Assembly (NCBI RefSeq): GCF_009849585.1
Contig: NZ_VCRN01000028.1
Location: 1-62,342 of the forward strand
Source of the DNA: Bacillus sp. ZZV12-4809
GTDB lineage: Bacteria > Bacillota > Bacilli > Bacillales > Cytobacillaceae
Reading direction: 5' to 3'
Length of the DNA stretch: 62,342 bases
Shown here: positions 8,618 through 19,121 of the stretch, in pieces
How positions within the stretch are numbered: the first letter of the stretch is position 1
Layout: every line of letters starts with the position of its first letter
Program-made: the position numbers and the translations under genes
Notes under the pieces: model-generated
Seen by the model: the letters and a program-made list of their open reading frames with translations, nothing else
Database searches by the model: none
Told to the model about the DNA's origin: nothing

Positions 8618-11021
8618 TAAAGATGAGTTCAAAGAGGAATTTCTGAAGAAACTGGAGATGACCTGTGGAAAAAGCTTTGGCGAAAGCACTGAAAGAGATC
8701 AATACTTCACTCTTGGAAATATGATCAGGGAACATGTGAGCACAGAGTGGATTAATACAAATGAGCGTTACCGCATCGATCGTGAAAAGCAGGTATATTA
8801 CTTATCCATCGAGTTTTTATTGGGGCGCCTTCTTCATCATAATCTGATAAACCTGGGAATTGAGGAGATTGTAAAAGATGGCCTGGCAGATCTGGGCATT
8901 GACCTTAATCGCCTTGAAGAAATCGAAGCAGATGCAGGGCTTGGAAACGGGGGACTGGGACGTCTGGCGGCTTGCTTTATGGACTCGCTGGCATCCTTAA
9001 ACCTTCCCGGTCATGGATTTGGGATTCGTTATAAGCATGGCTTATTTGAACAGAAAATTGTGGATGGCTATCAGGTGGAGCTTCCGGAGCAGTGGCTTCG
9101 GAACGGCCATGTCTGGGAAGTTCGAAAAGCCGACCTGGCAATTGAAGTTCCTTTTTGGGGGAAAGTCGAAACAGCTGAGGAAAACGGCAGGCTTGTGTTC
9201 CGCCATGTGAATGCTGAAACAATTTCGGCTGTCCCTTACGATATGCCTGTCGTTGGGTATAAAACAGATACAATTAACACTCTAAGGCTTTGGAATGCTG
9301 AGCCATCTCCTTATCCTGTAAATCATGATATTTTAAAATATAAGCGGGAAACTGAATCTGTTTCCGAGTTTCTCTATCCTGATGATACCCATGATGAGGG
9401 AAAGATTCTTCGGCTTAAGCAGCAATATTTTCTTGTTTCGGCCAGTATACGTTCCATTGTACGATCATATCGAAAGCAGCATACCAGTTTAAGAGATTTC
9501 CATGAACACGTGAGCATTCATATTAATGATACTCATCCGGTTCTTGCTATTCCTGAACTTATGAGAATCCTGCTGGATGAAGAAGGAATGGGCTGGGAGG
9601 AAGCCTGGAATATTACGGTCCGGACGATAGCCTATACGAATCATACAACTCTTTCAGAGGCGTTGGAGAAATGGCCTATCCGCATTTTCCAGCCGCTGCT
9701 GCCGCGAATTTATATGATTGTGAATGAAATCAATGAACGTTTTTGCCGCGAGCTTTGGGACAGATATCCGGGTGAATGGAAGCGGATTGAGGATATGGCA
9801 ATCATCGCACATGACCAGGTTAAGATGGCTCACCTTGCTCTTGTCGGCAGTTCCAGTGTTAATGGTGTGGCCGCACTCCATACAGAAATCTTAAAAAAGA
9901 GGGAAATGAATCAGTTTTATGAAATATTCCCGGAAAAATTTAATAATAAAACCAATGGGATTACACATAGAAGATGGCTGCTGAAAGCCAATCCGATTTT
10001 ATCTGATCTTATTAATGAGAGCATTGGGGCTGGCTGGATTCTGGAACCGGAGAAACTTCGCGAACTGGCAGATTTTAAGAATGATAGGGTCTTCCTTGAG
10101 CAGCTGCATCAGGTTAAGCAATTGAACAAAGAAAGATTAGCGAAGCGCATTCTGGAACAGCAGGGTATTGTGGTTGATACATCTTCCATTTTTGATATTC
10201 AGGTTAAGCGTCTGCATGCATACAAGCGCCAGCTGTTAAATATTCTTCATGTTATTCATTTATATAATAGGCTAAAGGAAGATTCAGACTTCCACATGCA
10301 CCCGCGGACATTTATTTTTGGAGCAAAAGCATCCCCTGGCTATTACTATGCAAAGAAAATCATCAAATTAATTAATACCGTTGCATCTAAAGTAAACAAT
10401 GATCCGCAGACAAATGATGTTTTAAAGCTGATCTTTCTTGAGAATTACCGGGTTTCGCTTGCTGAGGAAATTTTTCCTGCTGCAGATATCAGCGAGCAGA
10501 TTTCTACAGCAAGCAAGGAAGCTTCCGGTACTGGCAATATGAAATTCATGATGAATGGCGCCCTGACAGTAGGCACACTGGATGGAGCCAATATTGAGAT
10601 AAAAGAAAAAGCTGGAGATGACAACATCTTTATCTTTGGATTAACAGCAGATGAGGTCCTCAGCTATTATCAAAATGGCGGATATAACTCGAGGGAGTAC
10701 TATCACCATGATAAGCGAATCCGTCAGGTGACCGATCAGCTCGTAAATGGATTCTTCCCGGATGCCGATGATGAGTTTGAGCCCATTTTTGATTCACTGC
10801 TGATGGAAAATGACCAATACTTTGTATTGCGGGATTTTGCTTCGTATGTCAATATCCAGAAAGAAGCAGGTAAGGCTTATGAAAATCGGGATCATTGGCT
10901 GAAAATGAGCTTAATGAACATTGCCGGGTCAGGCTATTTTTCTAGCGACCGCACCATCAGTGAATATGCCCGGGAAATCTGGAAAATTAAAGCCGCTGGT
11001 GTTGAGATGATGAATAAGTAG
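8607..11021 (+). CDS. glgP: Glycogen phosphorylase GlgP
   Basis: Releases glucose 1-phosphate from glycogen, using pyridoxal phosphate. The product is 804 residues, close to the family length. It has [20 protein letters not shown] (substrate-site glycine loop, about residues 110-129) and the PLP-binding lysine in [17 protein letters not shown] near residue 645. The start ATG 8607 follows AAGGAGTG at proper distance, and the first 11 bases overlap glgA. It is the last gene of the operon, with an intrinsic terminator just downstream. Confidence 0.96.
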   Translation: MFSDKDEFKEEFLKKLEMTCGKSFGESTERDQYFTLGNMIREHVSTEWINTNERYRIDREKQVYYLSIEFLLGRLLHHNLINLGIEEIVKDGLADLGIDLNRLEEIEADAGLGNGGLGRLAACFMDSLASLNLPGHGFGIRYKHGLFEQKIVDGYQVELPEQWLRNGHVWEVRKADLAIEVPFWGKVETAEENGRLVFRHVNAETISAVPYDMPVVGYKTDTINTLRLWNAEPSPYPVNHDILKYKRETESVSEFLYPDDTHDEGKILRLKQQYFLVSASIRSIVRSYRKQHTSLRDFHEHVSIHINDTHPVLAIPELMRILLDEEGMGWEEAWNITVRTIAYTNHTTLSEALEKWPIRIFQPLLPRIYMIVNEINERFCRELWDRYPGEWKRIEDMAIIAHDQVKMAHLALVGSSSVNGVAALHTEILKKREMNQFYEIFPEKFNNKTNGITHRRWLLKANPILSDLINESIGAGWILEPEKLRELADFKNDRVFLEQLHQVKQLNKERLAKRILEQQGIVVDTSSIFDIQVKRLHAYKRQLLNILHVIHLYNRLKEDSDFHMHPRTFIFGAKASPGYYYAKKIIKLINTVASKVNNDPQTNDVLKLIFLENYRVSLAEEIFPAADISEQISTASKEASGTGNMKFMMNGALTVGTLDGANIEIKEKAGDDNIFIFGLTADEVLSYYQNGGYNSREYYHHDKRIRQVTDQLVNGFFPDADDEFEPIFDSLLMENDQYFVLRDFASYVNIQKEAGKAYENRDHWLKMSLMNIAGSGYFSSDRTISEYAREIWKIKAAGVEMMNK

Positions 11022-11028
11022 CAAGAAG

Positions 11029-11062
11029 AACAGCCCTTCATGTGAGAAGAGGCTGTTTTTTT
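11029..11062 (+). terminator. Terminator of the glg operon
   Basis: AACAGCC pairs with GGCTGTT and is followed by a T run, seven bases after the glgP stop. Confidence 0.85.
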
Positions 11063-11149
11063 GTTTGAGTAGAATAAAGCTCACAATTAAGTATTCAAGA
11101 GAGTATGGGAGTTTTTCAGTACTGATAAAGACCAAAAAGAAAGCGTACA

Positions 11150-11335
11150 AGAGAGGGTGGGGATTAAATGGATGGATTGAGATGACCAGAAGGAAATGTG
11201 GGTGAATCGGGAGGAATAGTGCCCAATAAGAAGCTGTCCAAGGAAAAAAGGGAGTTTACCGGGTGGAATAACTCCCAAACTGAATGTGCTTCAGAAAAAA
11301 GGGAGTTAATCACAAGAATTAACTCCAAAACGGCA
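11150..11335. repeat. ~51-bp tandem hairpin repeats, locus 1
   Basis: Three clear units and possibly a degenerate fourth repeat at 50-51-bp intervals (starts near 11200, 11250, 11301). Each unit carries an imperfect palindrome, best seen as GGGAGTT/AACTCCC (11250-11276) and GGAGTTAAT/ATTAACTCC (11302-11326), then an A-rich spacer. The related array is at 35158-35356. No gene is seen between 11063 and 11401. Confidence 0.7.
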
Positions 11336-11401
11336 GTTTTCCATTAGACATTACTAGCACATAATAAAAAAGCGGATTCCAAGGAATTCGAAGCTGGTAA
11401 C

Positions 11402-12238
11402 CTATCCTTTACTCCTTCTAACCGGCATCGTACAGCAGCGGAAGGCTCCGCCTGATTTGATGATTTCCGTGATATCTACCTCGATAACCTCGTAGCCTCT
11501 AGCCTTCAGCTCTTTATTAACATTGTTATTGACGGGAAGACTAAATACTTTTTTATTGCCAATGGAGAGGACATTTGTTCCGAGTGTGAATTGCTCCTCT
11601 TCCGACACTTTTATTAGATCATAGCGTGATTCCAGCATTTTTACTTTTTCCCCGTGAATTTCTCCTGGAAAAATAAGAGCTTCTTCAGGTGAAATGATAT
11701 TAAATACACAGTCAAGATGGAGATATGTATCAGTAAAGGGGATGGATATGACTTCATAATCAGGTATAAGGCTGCGAAGATGCTCAATCGCTTCTTCATG
11801 GGTCCGGCTGCTTACTCCGGCGTAAATAGTATTGCCATCAATAAGAACATCGCCTCCTTCTATACGATCCCCCTTAAGATTGTAAAAAGGAACCTGATTC
11901 TTTTCCAGCCATTGTTTCAAAATATTTTCTTCTCCCTGGCGAATATCAGTACCCATTTCGGCAACATACACTGTTTCTCCGAGTGTGAACCCGATATCAC
12001 GGGTAAAGACCTGCTCAGGGTATTTTTCAAACGGGGACAGAAGCACGACATCAATTCCTTCATTTTTTAATGCGCTGACGAAATGCCTGTGCTGCTCCAT
12101 CGCCACATTGATATTAATTCCCTCTTTTTCATAATGCTTCTGCGTTTCATTAATGGTATCCACGATCGTCATGTACTTCGGTTCACATAATACCACTTGT
12201 TCGAGTTTGTCATATTCGGAAAAGCATGCTGCTTTCAT
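11402..12238 (-). CDS. DDAH/arginine-deiminase-like hydrolase (YkgA-like)
   Basis: A 278-residue protein of the guanidino-group-modifying fold, most like B. subtilis YkgA, annotated as a dimethylarginine dimethylaminohydrolase-type enzyme. Visible catalytic elements are TRDIGF, EGGDV, the His in YLHLDCVF (about residue 169) and the C-terminal Cys in GGAFRCCTMP. The substrate cannot be told from sequence. The start is set by GGGAGG ten bases upstream. Single gene, convergent with the glg operon. Confidence 0.85.
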   Translation of the reverse strand: MKAACFSEYDKLEQVVLCEPKYMTIVDTINETQKHYEKEGININVAMEQHRHFVSALKNEGIDVVLLSPFEKYPEQVFTRDIGFTLGETVYVAEMGTDIRQGEENILKQWLEKNQVPFYNLKGDRIEGGDVLIDGNTIYAGVSSRTHEEAIEHLRSLIPDYEVISIPFTDTYLHLDCVFNIISPEEALIFPGEIHGEKVKMLESRYDLIKVSEEEQFTLGTNVLSIGNKKVFSLPVNNNVNKELKARGYEVIEVDITEIIKSGGAFRCCTMPVRRSKG

Positions 12239-12394
12239 GTATGCGGCCTCCCAGCAATTTATTCTTAAAATAATATTGCCTATGTGGAGCAGTTTTACTC
12301 TGTAAACCTAAAGTATTAACAATAATTTCCACTTCAAAAAAGGTTTAAAAACCCTGATAATGAAATCATTAGATAAAAAGGGGGTAGCTGTTAA

Positions 12395-12607
12395 ATGTAC
12401 CAGATCGAAAGAGGATCAATGGAAGAAGTTTTGCTGCATCTTCAGAATATTGGACTGCAATTAAATGAATTCGAGAAAACTAGTGATTCTATTCCGGTTA
12501 AAAATTATAAAGAACTGCTGGAATTCAGCATCTCCATTGCCCGCCGCACAAACGACGTTTCCGATACAATAGATGAGATTATCCAGGATATCGAATCCAA
12601 ATTATAA
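12395..12607 (+). CDS. Small hypothetical protein (70 aa)
   Basis: A 70-residue, probably helical protein (ERGSMEEVLLHLQNIGLQLNEF then ISIARRTNDVSDTIDEIIQDIE) with no recognised domain. AAGGGGGTAG precedes the ATG by eight bases, so translation is plausible. It stands alone between two divergent or convergent neighbours and shares a bidirectional terminator with yteA. Confidence 0.7.
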   Translation: MYQIERGSMEEVLLHLQNIGLQLNEFEKTSDSIPVKNYKELLEFSISIARRTNDVSDTIDEIIQDIESKL

Positions 12608-12640
12608 TAAATACGGGTATCTTATTTTGCCATTTGACAT

Positions 12641-12670
12641 AAAAAAGCGATGCATCTGCATCGCTTTTAC
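12641..12670. terminator. Bidirectional terminator
   Basis: The perfect stem AAAAGCGATGCA/TGCATCGCTTTT has A and T runs on both sides. It serves the small gene at 12395 and yteA on the other strand. Confidence 0.88.
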
Positions 12671-12672
12671 TT

Positions 12673-13428
12673 TTATTCCTTATCTTCATCCACATAGCCG
12701 TCAGTTTCATGATACGGCACATCACCGAAAGGCGCTTCGATATCATTTTCATCCAGCACGGCTTCGTACTCTTCCTGTTTCTTGGAAGGATAGATTTTTC
12801 TCTCCTTGCCTTTAAGATCATTCCCGACAAATGTCTCATAATCTTCTGTAAACCCTTCGTCATCATGGCCTTCATTATAAAGGGAGTTATAATCTTCATA
12901 GTCGCCCCTTAAATCAGAGGGTGTCTCAGAAGTGCCAAAACGGGCAACTTCCTGAAAGCTGTCTTCATTATCAACTACTTCCCTGAATTGATGATGCTGA
13001 AAGGTATTCCCATGTGCGGGCTCAAGCACATCTTCCTCAGCAGGGCGGTCTCCCGGCACGGTTTGCTCCGGACTATGATCTTTACAGTAAAGGGTTGCTG
13101 GAATCACTTCCAGCCGCTCGTAAGGAATATCAGAGCCGCACTCTTTGCATTTCCCGTATGAACCATCTTCAATTGCCTGAAGTGCTGCTTTCACTTTATT
13201 AAGCTCAGAGTCATGATGCTCTTCTAAAGCAAAATCCTTTTCGCGTTCGTAAAGTTCAGAACCCATATCTGCCGGATGGTTATCATAAATAGATAGCTCT
13301 CCTACTGAATCTCTGGCACTTGCACCCTCCAGACTGCCTTCTTTATTGCCTTGCAGCTGGGACTCCAGTGATTCCTTTTCATCATTCAATTCCTTTTTTA
13401 ACCTGCTGATCTGTTCATTGGTCAACAT
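12673..13428 (-). CDS. yteA: YteA, DksA/TraR-type zinc-finger protein
   Basis: A 251-residue acidic protein. An N-terminal helical part (residues 1-90) precedes a C4 zinc-finger signature: CKECGSDIPYERL (about 93-105) and then LYC at about 117. The long acidic tail contains DYEDYNSLYNEGHDDEGF. Length and layout match B. subtilis YteA, a DksA/TraR-fold protein of unclear role in Firmicutes. AAGGATG lies about ten bases before the ATG. Convergent with the small gene at 12395. Confidence 0.9.
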   Translation of the reverse strand: MLTNEQISRLKKELNDEKESLESQLQGNKEGSLEGASARDSVGELSIYDNHPADMGSELYEREKDFALEEHHDSELNKVKAALQAIEDGSYGKCKECGSDIPYERLEVIPATLYCKDHSPEQTVPGDRPAEEDVLEPAHGNTFQHHQFREVVDNEDSFQEVARFGTSETPSDLRGDYEDYNSLYNEGHDDEGFTEDYETFVGNDLKGKERKIYPSKKQEEYEAVLDENDIEAPFGDVPYHETDGYVDEDKE

Positions 13429-13677
13429 ATTATGTCACATCCTTGGTTTTGATGATATTGGTAAAAGCTGATCTGATAGTCAAGCCTATAATTAAGCCGA
13501 GCTCTGACAGTTTTACTCCGCTGGATATCAAATCTTAGTCCATATGGGTTTAGTATGGACGTAGTTTGCAAAATCATAACGGAAGAAATAATTTTACGGC
13601 TCTGCTCTTCCTTAAATAAAAAATACCCGTAAAAATTGGAATGAAACCAGGGTGACGATTTTGATGTTTTTTCCAAC

Positions 13678-13710
13678 AAAAAACCCCTGCTATAAGAGCA
13701 GAGGTTTAAT
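13678..13710 (-). terminator. Terminator of menA
   Basis: On the minus strand ACCTCTGCT pairs with AGCAGGGGT and is followed by a T run just after the menA stop. Confidence 0.85.
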
Positions 13711-13712
13711 AA

Positions 13713-14645
13713 TTATAAAAGATATCCGAGAAACAGGCCTACTGATAAAAGGAAGCCAAAAATTGTATTTGTCTGCGCTGTTGCTTTCATCGCGGGCATC
13801 ATTTGCATCGGCAATGAGTTGCCGATAAAGCCTTTCGTTGCTTTAATGGCTTTGGGTGCACTAAGGACAACAATTGCAAGCCATGGTGTTATGAGATTCA
13901 TACCGATTAATATGAAGACCCATGCATAGGACACGATAAACATGCCTGCAAGCAGGTTGATCGCTCCTTTTTTCCCTAAAAGAATGGCCAATGTTTTACG
14001 GCCGAATTCCTTGTCCCCATCCAGGTCTCTGATATTATTGGCCAGCAGAATGGCGCCAACAAGAATCAATATAGGGAAGGAAACTAACACGCTTGTTGCA
14101 GTTACAGTTCCTGCCTGGATATAAAAAGAAATAAGGATGATGAGCATGCCCATGAAAAATCCTGCAAATAATTCACCAAATGGTGTGTATGCGATCGGCA
14201 GTGGACCGCCTGTATATAAATAACCTACTGCCATAGAGGCAAGTCCAATTGCTGCAATCCACCAGCTTGTGTTCATGCAAATATAAAAGCCAAGCAATAT
14301 TGAAACCCCGTAAAGCCCAAAGGCCAAATTCAAGACCGTTTTTGGTTTGATTCCTTCACGGACAATCGCTCCGCCGATTCCAACAGATTCTTCCGTATCA
14401 AGACCTCTTTTGAAATCGTAATATTCGTTAAACATATTGGTAGCAGCCTGAATCAGCAGACTAGCTGCCAGCATGGCAAAAAACAGGCCAAAATTTATTT
14501 CGGTAAGTTCCATTGCAAGAGCTGTTCCAAGCAGAACCGGAACAAAAGCAGCGGTCAGAGTATGCGGCCGGGTCAGCTGCCACCAGACTCTCCAGTTCTT
14601 GGAGCTGGGAGCAGGCGGAAAATTGGTCTGTGCTTGTGGTTGCAT
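13713..14645 (-). CDS. menA: 1,4-dihydroxy-2-naphthoate polyprenyltransferase MenA
   Basis: Membrane enzyme that prenylates and decarboxylates dihydroxynaphthoate to demethylmenaquinone. The 310-residue, highly hydrophobic UbiA-family protein has about nine membrane segments. Both Asp motifs are present: NEYYDFKRGLD (about residues 73-83) and NNIRDLDGDKEFGRKT (about 205-220). GGGGAG lies before the ATG. It is transcribed away from menFDHBEC across a 396-base spacer, so all menaquinone genes except the methylase and menI-type steps are in one block. Confidence 0.95.
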   Translation of the reverse strand: MQPQAQTNFPPAPSSKNWRVWWQLTRPHTLTAAFVPVLLGTALAMELTEINFGLFFAMLAASLLIQAATNMFNEYYDFKRGLDTEESVGIGGAIVREGIKPKTVLNLAFGLYGVSILLGFYICMNTSWWIAAIGLASMAVGYLYTGGPLPIAYTPFGELFAGFFMGMLIILISFYIQAGTVTATSVLVSFPILILVGAILLANNIRDLDGDKEFGRKTLAILLGKKGAINLLAGMFIVSYAWVFILIGMNLITPWLAIVVLSAPKAIKATKGFIGNSLPMQMMPAMKATAQTNTIFGFLLSVGLFLGYLL

Positions 14646-14955
14646 AATAACTCTCCCCTTATTTATCTATTCTGTAATGGTATTATTCAATGCATCATTC
14701 AAACTTGTTTATTTTAACCGATTATCAGGGTATTGTCAAAGTAAGCCCTGTACGCCAAACTATACCAAACACCTTAAGTTTAGGTAATTAAAGCAGGAGT
14801 GTCAACGTATTATTGCCGTAAAATGTACCGGTATTTTCCATGTATGAATGAACGTTACAGGTATTTACAGTGAACCTGAGATTAATTGATATTATAGATG
14901 CAGAAAGTAAGCTATAATATAAAGGATACAAAAAGGAACAGCCTGATTGACATCA

Positions 14956-14985
14956 TTGACATTCCTTGAATCACAGGTGTATCTT
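14956..14985 (+). promoter_or_regulatory. Possible sigma-A promoter for the men operon
   Basis: TTGACA (14956-14961), an 18-base spacer and TATCTT (14980-14985), ending 56 bases before the menF start. The rest of the 14646-15041 divergent spacer shows nothing else that I can name. Confidence 0.4.
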
Positions 14986-15041
14986 AGAATAAGTTTAAAG
15001 TAGGATAACGGCAATTTTCAGCTGTTATTGGAGGGATTTTT

Positions 15042-16451
15042 TTGGTTACGATACAAGATACGGAACTAAAAGAAGGGATCCAGGAGGCGATTGAGAGGGC
15101 TAAAGCTCTGTCAAAGCCTGTTTTAGTGAGCGAAGTGCAAAAAATAAACCATATAGACCCCCTTTCTTTTTATGCGGCAGGAAAGAGCCGTTTTTTTGGT
15201 GAACGCTTTTTCTGGAAGGATCCTTCCGGTGAAGCATATTTATTAGGGCTGGGTATTTGCAGGCAAATCCAGTCAGACGAGAGTACCGGCAGATTTGATC
15301 GAGTTGAAAAAGAATGGAAGCGTTTTATTAACAATAGTATAATTTTTAACCCTTATAATAACCATGCTACAGGGCCTGTGATGTTTGGCGGTTTTTCTTT
15401 TGACCCGATTAAGGAGAAAACAAAGCTTTGGTCGAAGTATTCCGATTCCCTTTTTCATGTGCCGACTTATATGTACAGTGAAATGAATGGACAGGCCTTT
15501 CTGACAACTAATGTAATCTGTACCCGGCATGATAGCGAGTCTCTTTTCGAAAAGATAGTGGCTGAAAGAAGCATGCTAATAGGTTCTATCAATGATTATC
15601 ACCCTGAGTGTGCAAACAATCTACAGGAAGAAGCAGATATCAATCCTGAAAAATGGATGGAAACAGTAAATGAGGTTGTTGAAGAACTAAAGTCAGGAAC
15701 TTCATTAAAAAAGGTTGTGCTTGCGAGGGAATCCAGGCTCAATTATGAAAAGCCGATTGAGATAGAAAGGGTTCTCCAGAATCTGATGAAAATGCAGAGT
15801 GAAAGCTTTATATTTGCGTTTGAATCGAACGGTGACTGCTTTATAGGAGCCTCACCTGAACGCCTTATAAAAAAATACGGAGAAAACGTATTTACAACTT
15901 GTCTTGCAGGTTCCATCCCCAGAGGCAAAACGGAAGAAGATGATCATATCCTTGGAGAAGCATTATTGCATGATCAGAAGAATTTGACTGAACATCAATA
16001 TGTGGTTGATATGATAAAGGAAGCAATGGAAGAATCCTGCACAGAAGTTGAACTGCCAAATGAACCGCAGCTGATGAAGATGCGGGATATTCAGCATCTA
16101 TATACTCCTGTAATAGGAAGAACTAAGGAAGATGCTTCACTGCTTGCTTTAGTCGACCGTCTTCACCCGACGCCTGCCCTTGGGGGCCTGCCTAAAAGAG
16201 AAGCAGTAGAAAAAATCAGAGAAGTAGAAGATCTCGATCGCGGCTTTTATGCTGCCCCATTAGGATGGATGGATTTTAGAGGAAATGGCGAGTTTGCTGT
16301 TGCAATAAGGTCTGGTCTTATTCAGGGGAATGAGGCCTCCTTATTTGCAGGCTGCGGAGTGGTACAGGATTCAAATGCCAAAAGCGAGTACCAGGAAACA
16401 AAGATTAAATTCCGGCCTATGCTTACGGCTCTTGGGGGTTATGAAAAATGA
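15042..16451 (+). CDS. menF: Isochorismate synthase MenF
   Basis: Converts chorismate to isochorismate, opening menaquinone synthesis. The 469 residues have the chorismate-binding C-terminal half: VVLARES (about 226-232), FIGASPERLIKKYG, TCLAGSIPRGKTEEDD, PTPALGGLPK and the final FAGCGVVQDSN region. TTG is the start codon, after TTGGAGGG. The stop overlaps the menD start in ATGA, giving tight coupling. Confidence 0.95.
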   Translation: MVTIQDTELKEGIQEAIERAKALSKPVLVSEVQKINHIDPLSFYAAGKSRFFGERFFWKDPSGEAYLLGLGICRQIQSDESTGRFDRVEKEWKRFINNSIIFNPYNNHATGPVMFGGFSFDPIKEKTKLWSKYSDSLFHVPTYMYSEMNGQAFLTTNVICTRHDSESLFEKIVAERSMLIGSINDYHPECANNLQEEADINPEKWMETVNEVVEELKSGTSLKKVVLARESRLNYEKPIEIERVLQNLMKMQSESFIFAFESNGDCFIGASPERLIKKYGENVFTTCLAGSIPRGKTEEDDHILGEALLHDQKNLTEHQYVVDMIKEAMEESCTEVELPNEPQLMKMRDIQHLYTPVIGRTKEDASLLALVDRLHPTPALGGLPKREAVEKIREVEDLDRGFYAAPLGWMDFRGNGEFAVAIRSGLIQGNEASLFAGCGVVQDSNAKSEYQETKIKFRPMLTALGGYEK

Positions 16452-18193
16452 ATCATCAGGAAGCTTTAACTTCATATATAGCCGCATTTGTGGCTGAATT
16501 AGTAAAAAGCGGGGTAGAGGATGTCGTGGTCAGTCCCGGCTCCCGTTCTACCCCAATGGCAATGGTAATGGCAGAGCATCCGGAGCTTCGTGTACATATT
16601 CATGTAGACGAGCGTTCGGCTGCCTTTTTTGCGTTAGGGCTTGCTAAAGCATCCAAAAAACCTGCAGCTTTACTGTGTACGTCCGGAACGGCTGCAGCTA
16701 ATTACTACCCTGCCATTGTGGAAGCCCGGTATTCCAGAGTGCCGCTCATTGTGCTTACCGCGGACCGGCCTCATGAACTGAGGGATGTAGGCGCTCCACA
16801 GGCAATCGATCAAATTCATTTATATGGTAATAATGTAAAGTGGTTTGTTGAGATGGCTCCTCCTGAGAAATCAGAAGAAATGCTTCGATATGCCCGAGCG
16901 GTATGTGCGAGAGCTGCCTCCGCCGCAATGAGTTCTCCTGCAGGGCCGGTTCACCTTAACTTTCCTTTCCGTGAACCGCTTGTTCCGCACTTGGATCGTG
17001 CTGATTTATTTGAGCTTAGTGAACGAACCGAAGGCTATGTAAATATTCAGGGTGGGAAACTTAGTTTGCCTATTGAAGAGTACAAAGAATTGGCAGAGGT
17101 TTTAAACTCCGCTAAAAGAGGGATTATAATCTGCGGTCAACTGGAAAAATCCGGCTTCCCCGATGCTGTTATTAGACTGGCGGAAAAGCTGAACTTTCCG
17201 GTCATTGCCGACCCATTATCACAGCTTAGAAGCGGACACCACGATGGCAGCTTCATTATAGATACATATGATACCTTTTTAAAAATTGACGATGCGAAAA
17301 AGGCTCTTAAGCCGGATGTTATTATACGCTTTGGTGCTATGCCTGTATCAAAGCCATTGTCCATTTTTATGAAAGAGAACAGCTCGGCTAGGCAAATTAT
17401 TGTTGATGGAGGCGGAGGCTGGCGGGATCCTGCGCTGATCTCGACTGAAATGATTCATTGTGATGAGCTCCAGTTCTGCGAATCTGTCTTTCCATATCTC
17501 ATTACCCCGAATAATGATGAATTCTTTGCACTGTGGAAAAAGATCAATGATCTTACAAGATTAAAGCTGGCAGATATTAAACAAGTAGAACAATTAAGCG
17601 AAGGGAAATTATTTTATCAGCTGGCTGAAATTCTTCCGGAAGGCTCAACCTTGTTTGTAGGGAATAGTATGCCTATACGTGATCTGGATACTTTCTTCCA
17701 TGTTAATCAAAAAGGCATCAGAGTCATGGCCAACAGGGGGGCAAATGGCATTGATGGGACTGTATCAACTGCTTTGGGTGCCGGAATGTCGTCAAAGCCG
17801 CTCTATCTTGTGCTGGGGGATTTAACTTTTTTCCATGATTTAAATGGTTTAATCGCCTCTAAACAGTATGGAATTGATATCAATATATTGCTGATTAATA
17901 ATAATGGAGGCGGAATCTTTTCATTCCTGCCTCAGGCCAATTTCCCCAATAACTTTGAGAAACTGTTCGGAACACCGCTGGATCTGGATTTCAGCCATGC
18001 CATTAAGATGTTTGGCGGCGAATATGATTTAATAACAGACTGGGAACATTTTCTTTCCGCCTTTAAACGGAACCTGGATAGACCTGGCTTGAAGGTAATG
18101 GAAATTACGACAAATCGGGAAAGGAATTTAACTGAGCATCGAGAATTGTGGAATTCTGTTTCCCGGGAAATAAGTCGATTGCTGGAAGGGTGA
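16448..18193 (+). CDS. menD: SEPHCHC synthase MenD
   Basis: Thiamine-diphosphate enzyme joining 2-oxoglutarate and isochorismate to give SEPHCHC. The 581 residues show VVSPGSRSTPMAM (about 26-38) and the cofactor-activating Glu region HVDERSAAFFALG. The ThDP/Mg site is GDLTFFHDLNGLIASKQ and LLINNNGGGIFSFL near residues 457-497. It overlaps menF by four bases and abuts menH directly. Confidence 0.96.
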   Translation: MNHQEALTSYIAAFVAELVKSGVEDVVVSPGSRSTPMAMVMAEHPELRVHIHVDERSAAFFALGLAKASKKPAALLCTSGTAAANYYPAIVEARYSRVPLIVLTADRPHELRDVGAPQAIDQIHLYGNNVKWFVEMAPPEKSEEMLRYARAVCARAASAAMSSPAGPVHLNFPFREPLVPHLDRADLFELSERTEGYVNIQGGKLSLPIEEYKELAEVLNSAKRGIIICGQLEKSGFPDAVIRLAEKLNFPVIADPLSQLRSGHHDGSFIIDTYDTFLKIDDAKKALKPDVIIRFGAMPVSKPLSIFMKENSSARQIIVDGGGGWRDPALISTEMIHCDELQFCESVFPYLITPNNDEFFALWKKINDLTRLKLADIKQVEQLSEGKLFYQLAEILPEGSTLFVGNSMPIRDLDTFFHVNQKGIRVMANRGANGIDGTVSTALGAGMSSKPLYLVLGDLTFFHDLNGLIASKQYGIDINILLINNNGGGIFSFLPQANFPNNFEKLFGTPLDLDFSHAIKMFGGEYDLITDWEHFLSAFKRNLDRPGLKVMEITTNRERNLTEHRELWNSVSREISRLLEG

Positions 18194-18199
18194 ATGCCG

Positions 18200-19045
18200 A
18201 TGAAATATGTCATGAATGGAGTTCACTATCATGTCGATACGTGGGGGAAGGGATTTCCGCTCCTGCTTCTTCATGGCTTCACGGGAAATAGTGAGGGCTG
18301 GAAAGAGTTCGCTCCCTTCTGGGAAACCCATTCAAATGCCATTGCAATTGATATCATAGGTCACGGGAAATCTGGAACACCCTCTGATATTGGCCATTAT
18401 CAAATAGAGGAATCTGCGGCTGTACTCAACAGTCTATTGGAAGAGATGGGAATCGGGAAAATTGATGTTCTTGGATACTCCATGGGAGGGCGGCTTGCGC
18501 TGACGTTTGCAGTTCAATATCCTGAAAAAGTCCGCACACTGGTTTTGGAAAGTGCTTCTCCAGGGCTTAAGACAAAAGAGGAGAGGCATGAAAGAAGAAT
18601 TCAGGATGCCAGACTGGCTGACAGAATCAGGAAGGAAGGCATCGGGAATTTTATCAGATATTGGGAGGACATCCCTTTATTTGAAAGCCAGAAATATCTT
18701 CCTAATCAAATCCGCACAAGAATAAGAAACCAGCGTATGGCCAATTCTATTGAAGGTCTGGCGAACAGCCTGAATGGGATGGGCACAGGTTCACAGCCAT
18801 CCTGGTGGGAAGAACTTGGTAATCTGACAATGCCAGTCCTTCTTTTGACCGGGGATCTGGACCTGAAATTCTGCAGAATTGCAAAAGAGATGTCGGAAGC
18901 TATGCCAAATGTTCAGTGGAAGTCCGTTAAAAATGCAGGACATGCAATTCATGTGGAGAAACCTGAATTATTTGGTACAATAGTAAGTGAGTTTTTGTCG
19001 CAATCAGGGGAGATTCATACAAATGCAGTAAAAATTGAGGAATGA
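18200..19045 (+). CDS. menH: SHCHC synthase MenH (alpha/beta hydrolase)
   Basis: Eliminates pyruvate from SEPHCHC to give SHCHC. The 281-residue alpha/beta-hydrolase has [13 protein letters not shown], the nucleophile motif GYSMGG (Ser near 93), the Asp in LTGDLDLKF and the His in [12 protein letters not shown]. Two ATGs are possible, 18194 and 18200. I favour 18200 because GGAAGGG (18184-18190) is nine bases away from it but only three from the first. It sits immediately after menD. Confidence 0.9.
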   Translation: MKYVMNGVHYHVDTWGKGFPLLLLHGFTGNSEGWKEFAPFWETHSNAIAIDIIGHGKSGTPSDIGHYQIEESAAVLNSLLEEMGIGKIDVLGYSMGGRLALTFAVQYPEKVRTLVLESASPGLKTKEERHERRIQDARLADRIRKEGIGNFIRYWEDIPLFESQKYLPNQIRTRIRNQRMANSIEGLANSLNGMGTGSQPSWWEELGNLTMPVLLLTGDLDLKFCRIAKEMSEAMPNVQWKSVKNAGHAIHVEKPELFGTIVSEFLSQSGEIHTNAVKIEE

Positions 19046-19121
19046 TGTCCTTTGCTGGCACAAAAACTGTGCGGCAATTATTGCGCTTTCTAATACAATA
19101 CATATCGAGGAGGATTCATGT

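Noticed and set aside
13422..13679. 85-aa minus-strand ORF upstream of yteA
   Set aside because: It overlaps the yteA start region, has no ribosome site and its composition does not look like a protein.
18194..18199. Earlier ATG of menH
   Set aside because: It is only three bases from the Shine-Dalgarno sequence; the ATG six bases later has normal spacing.
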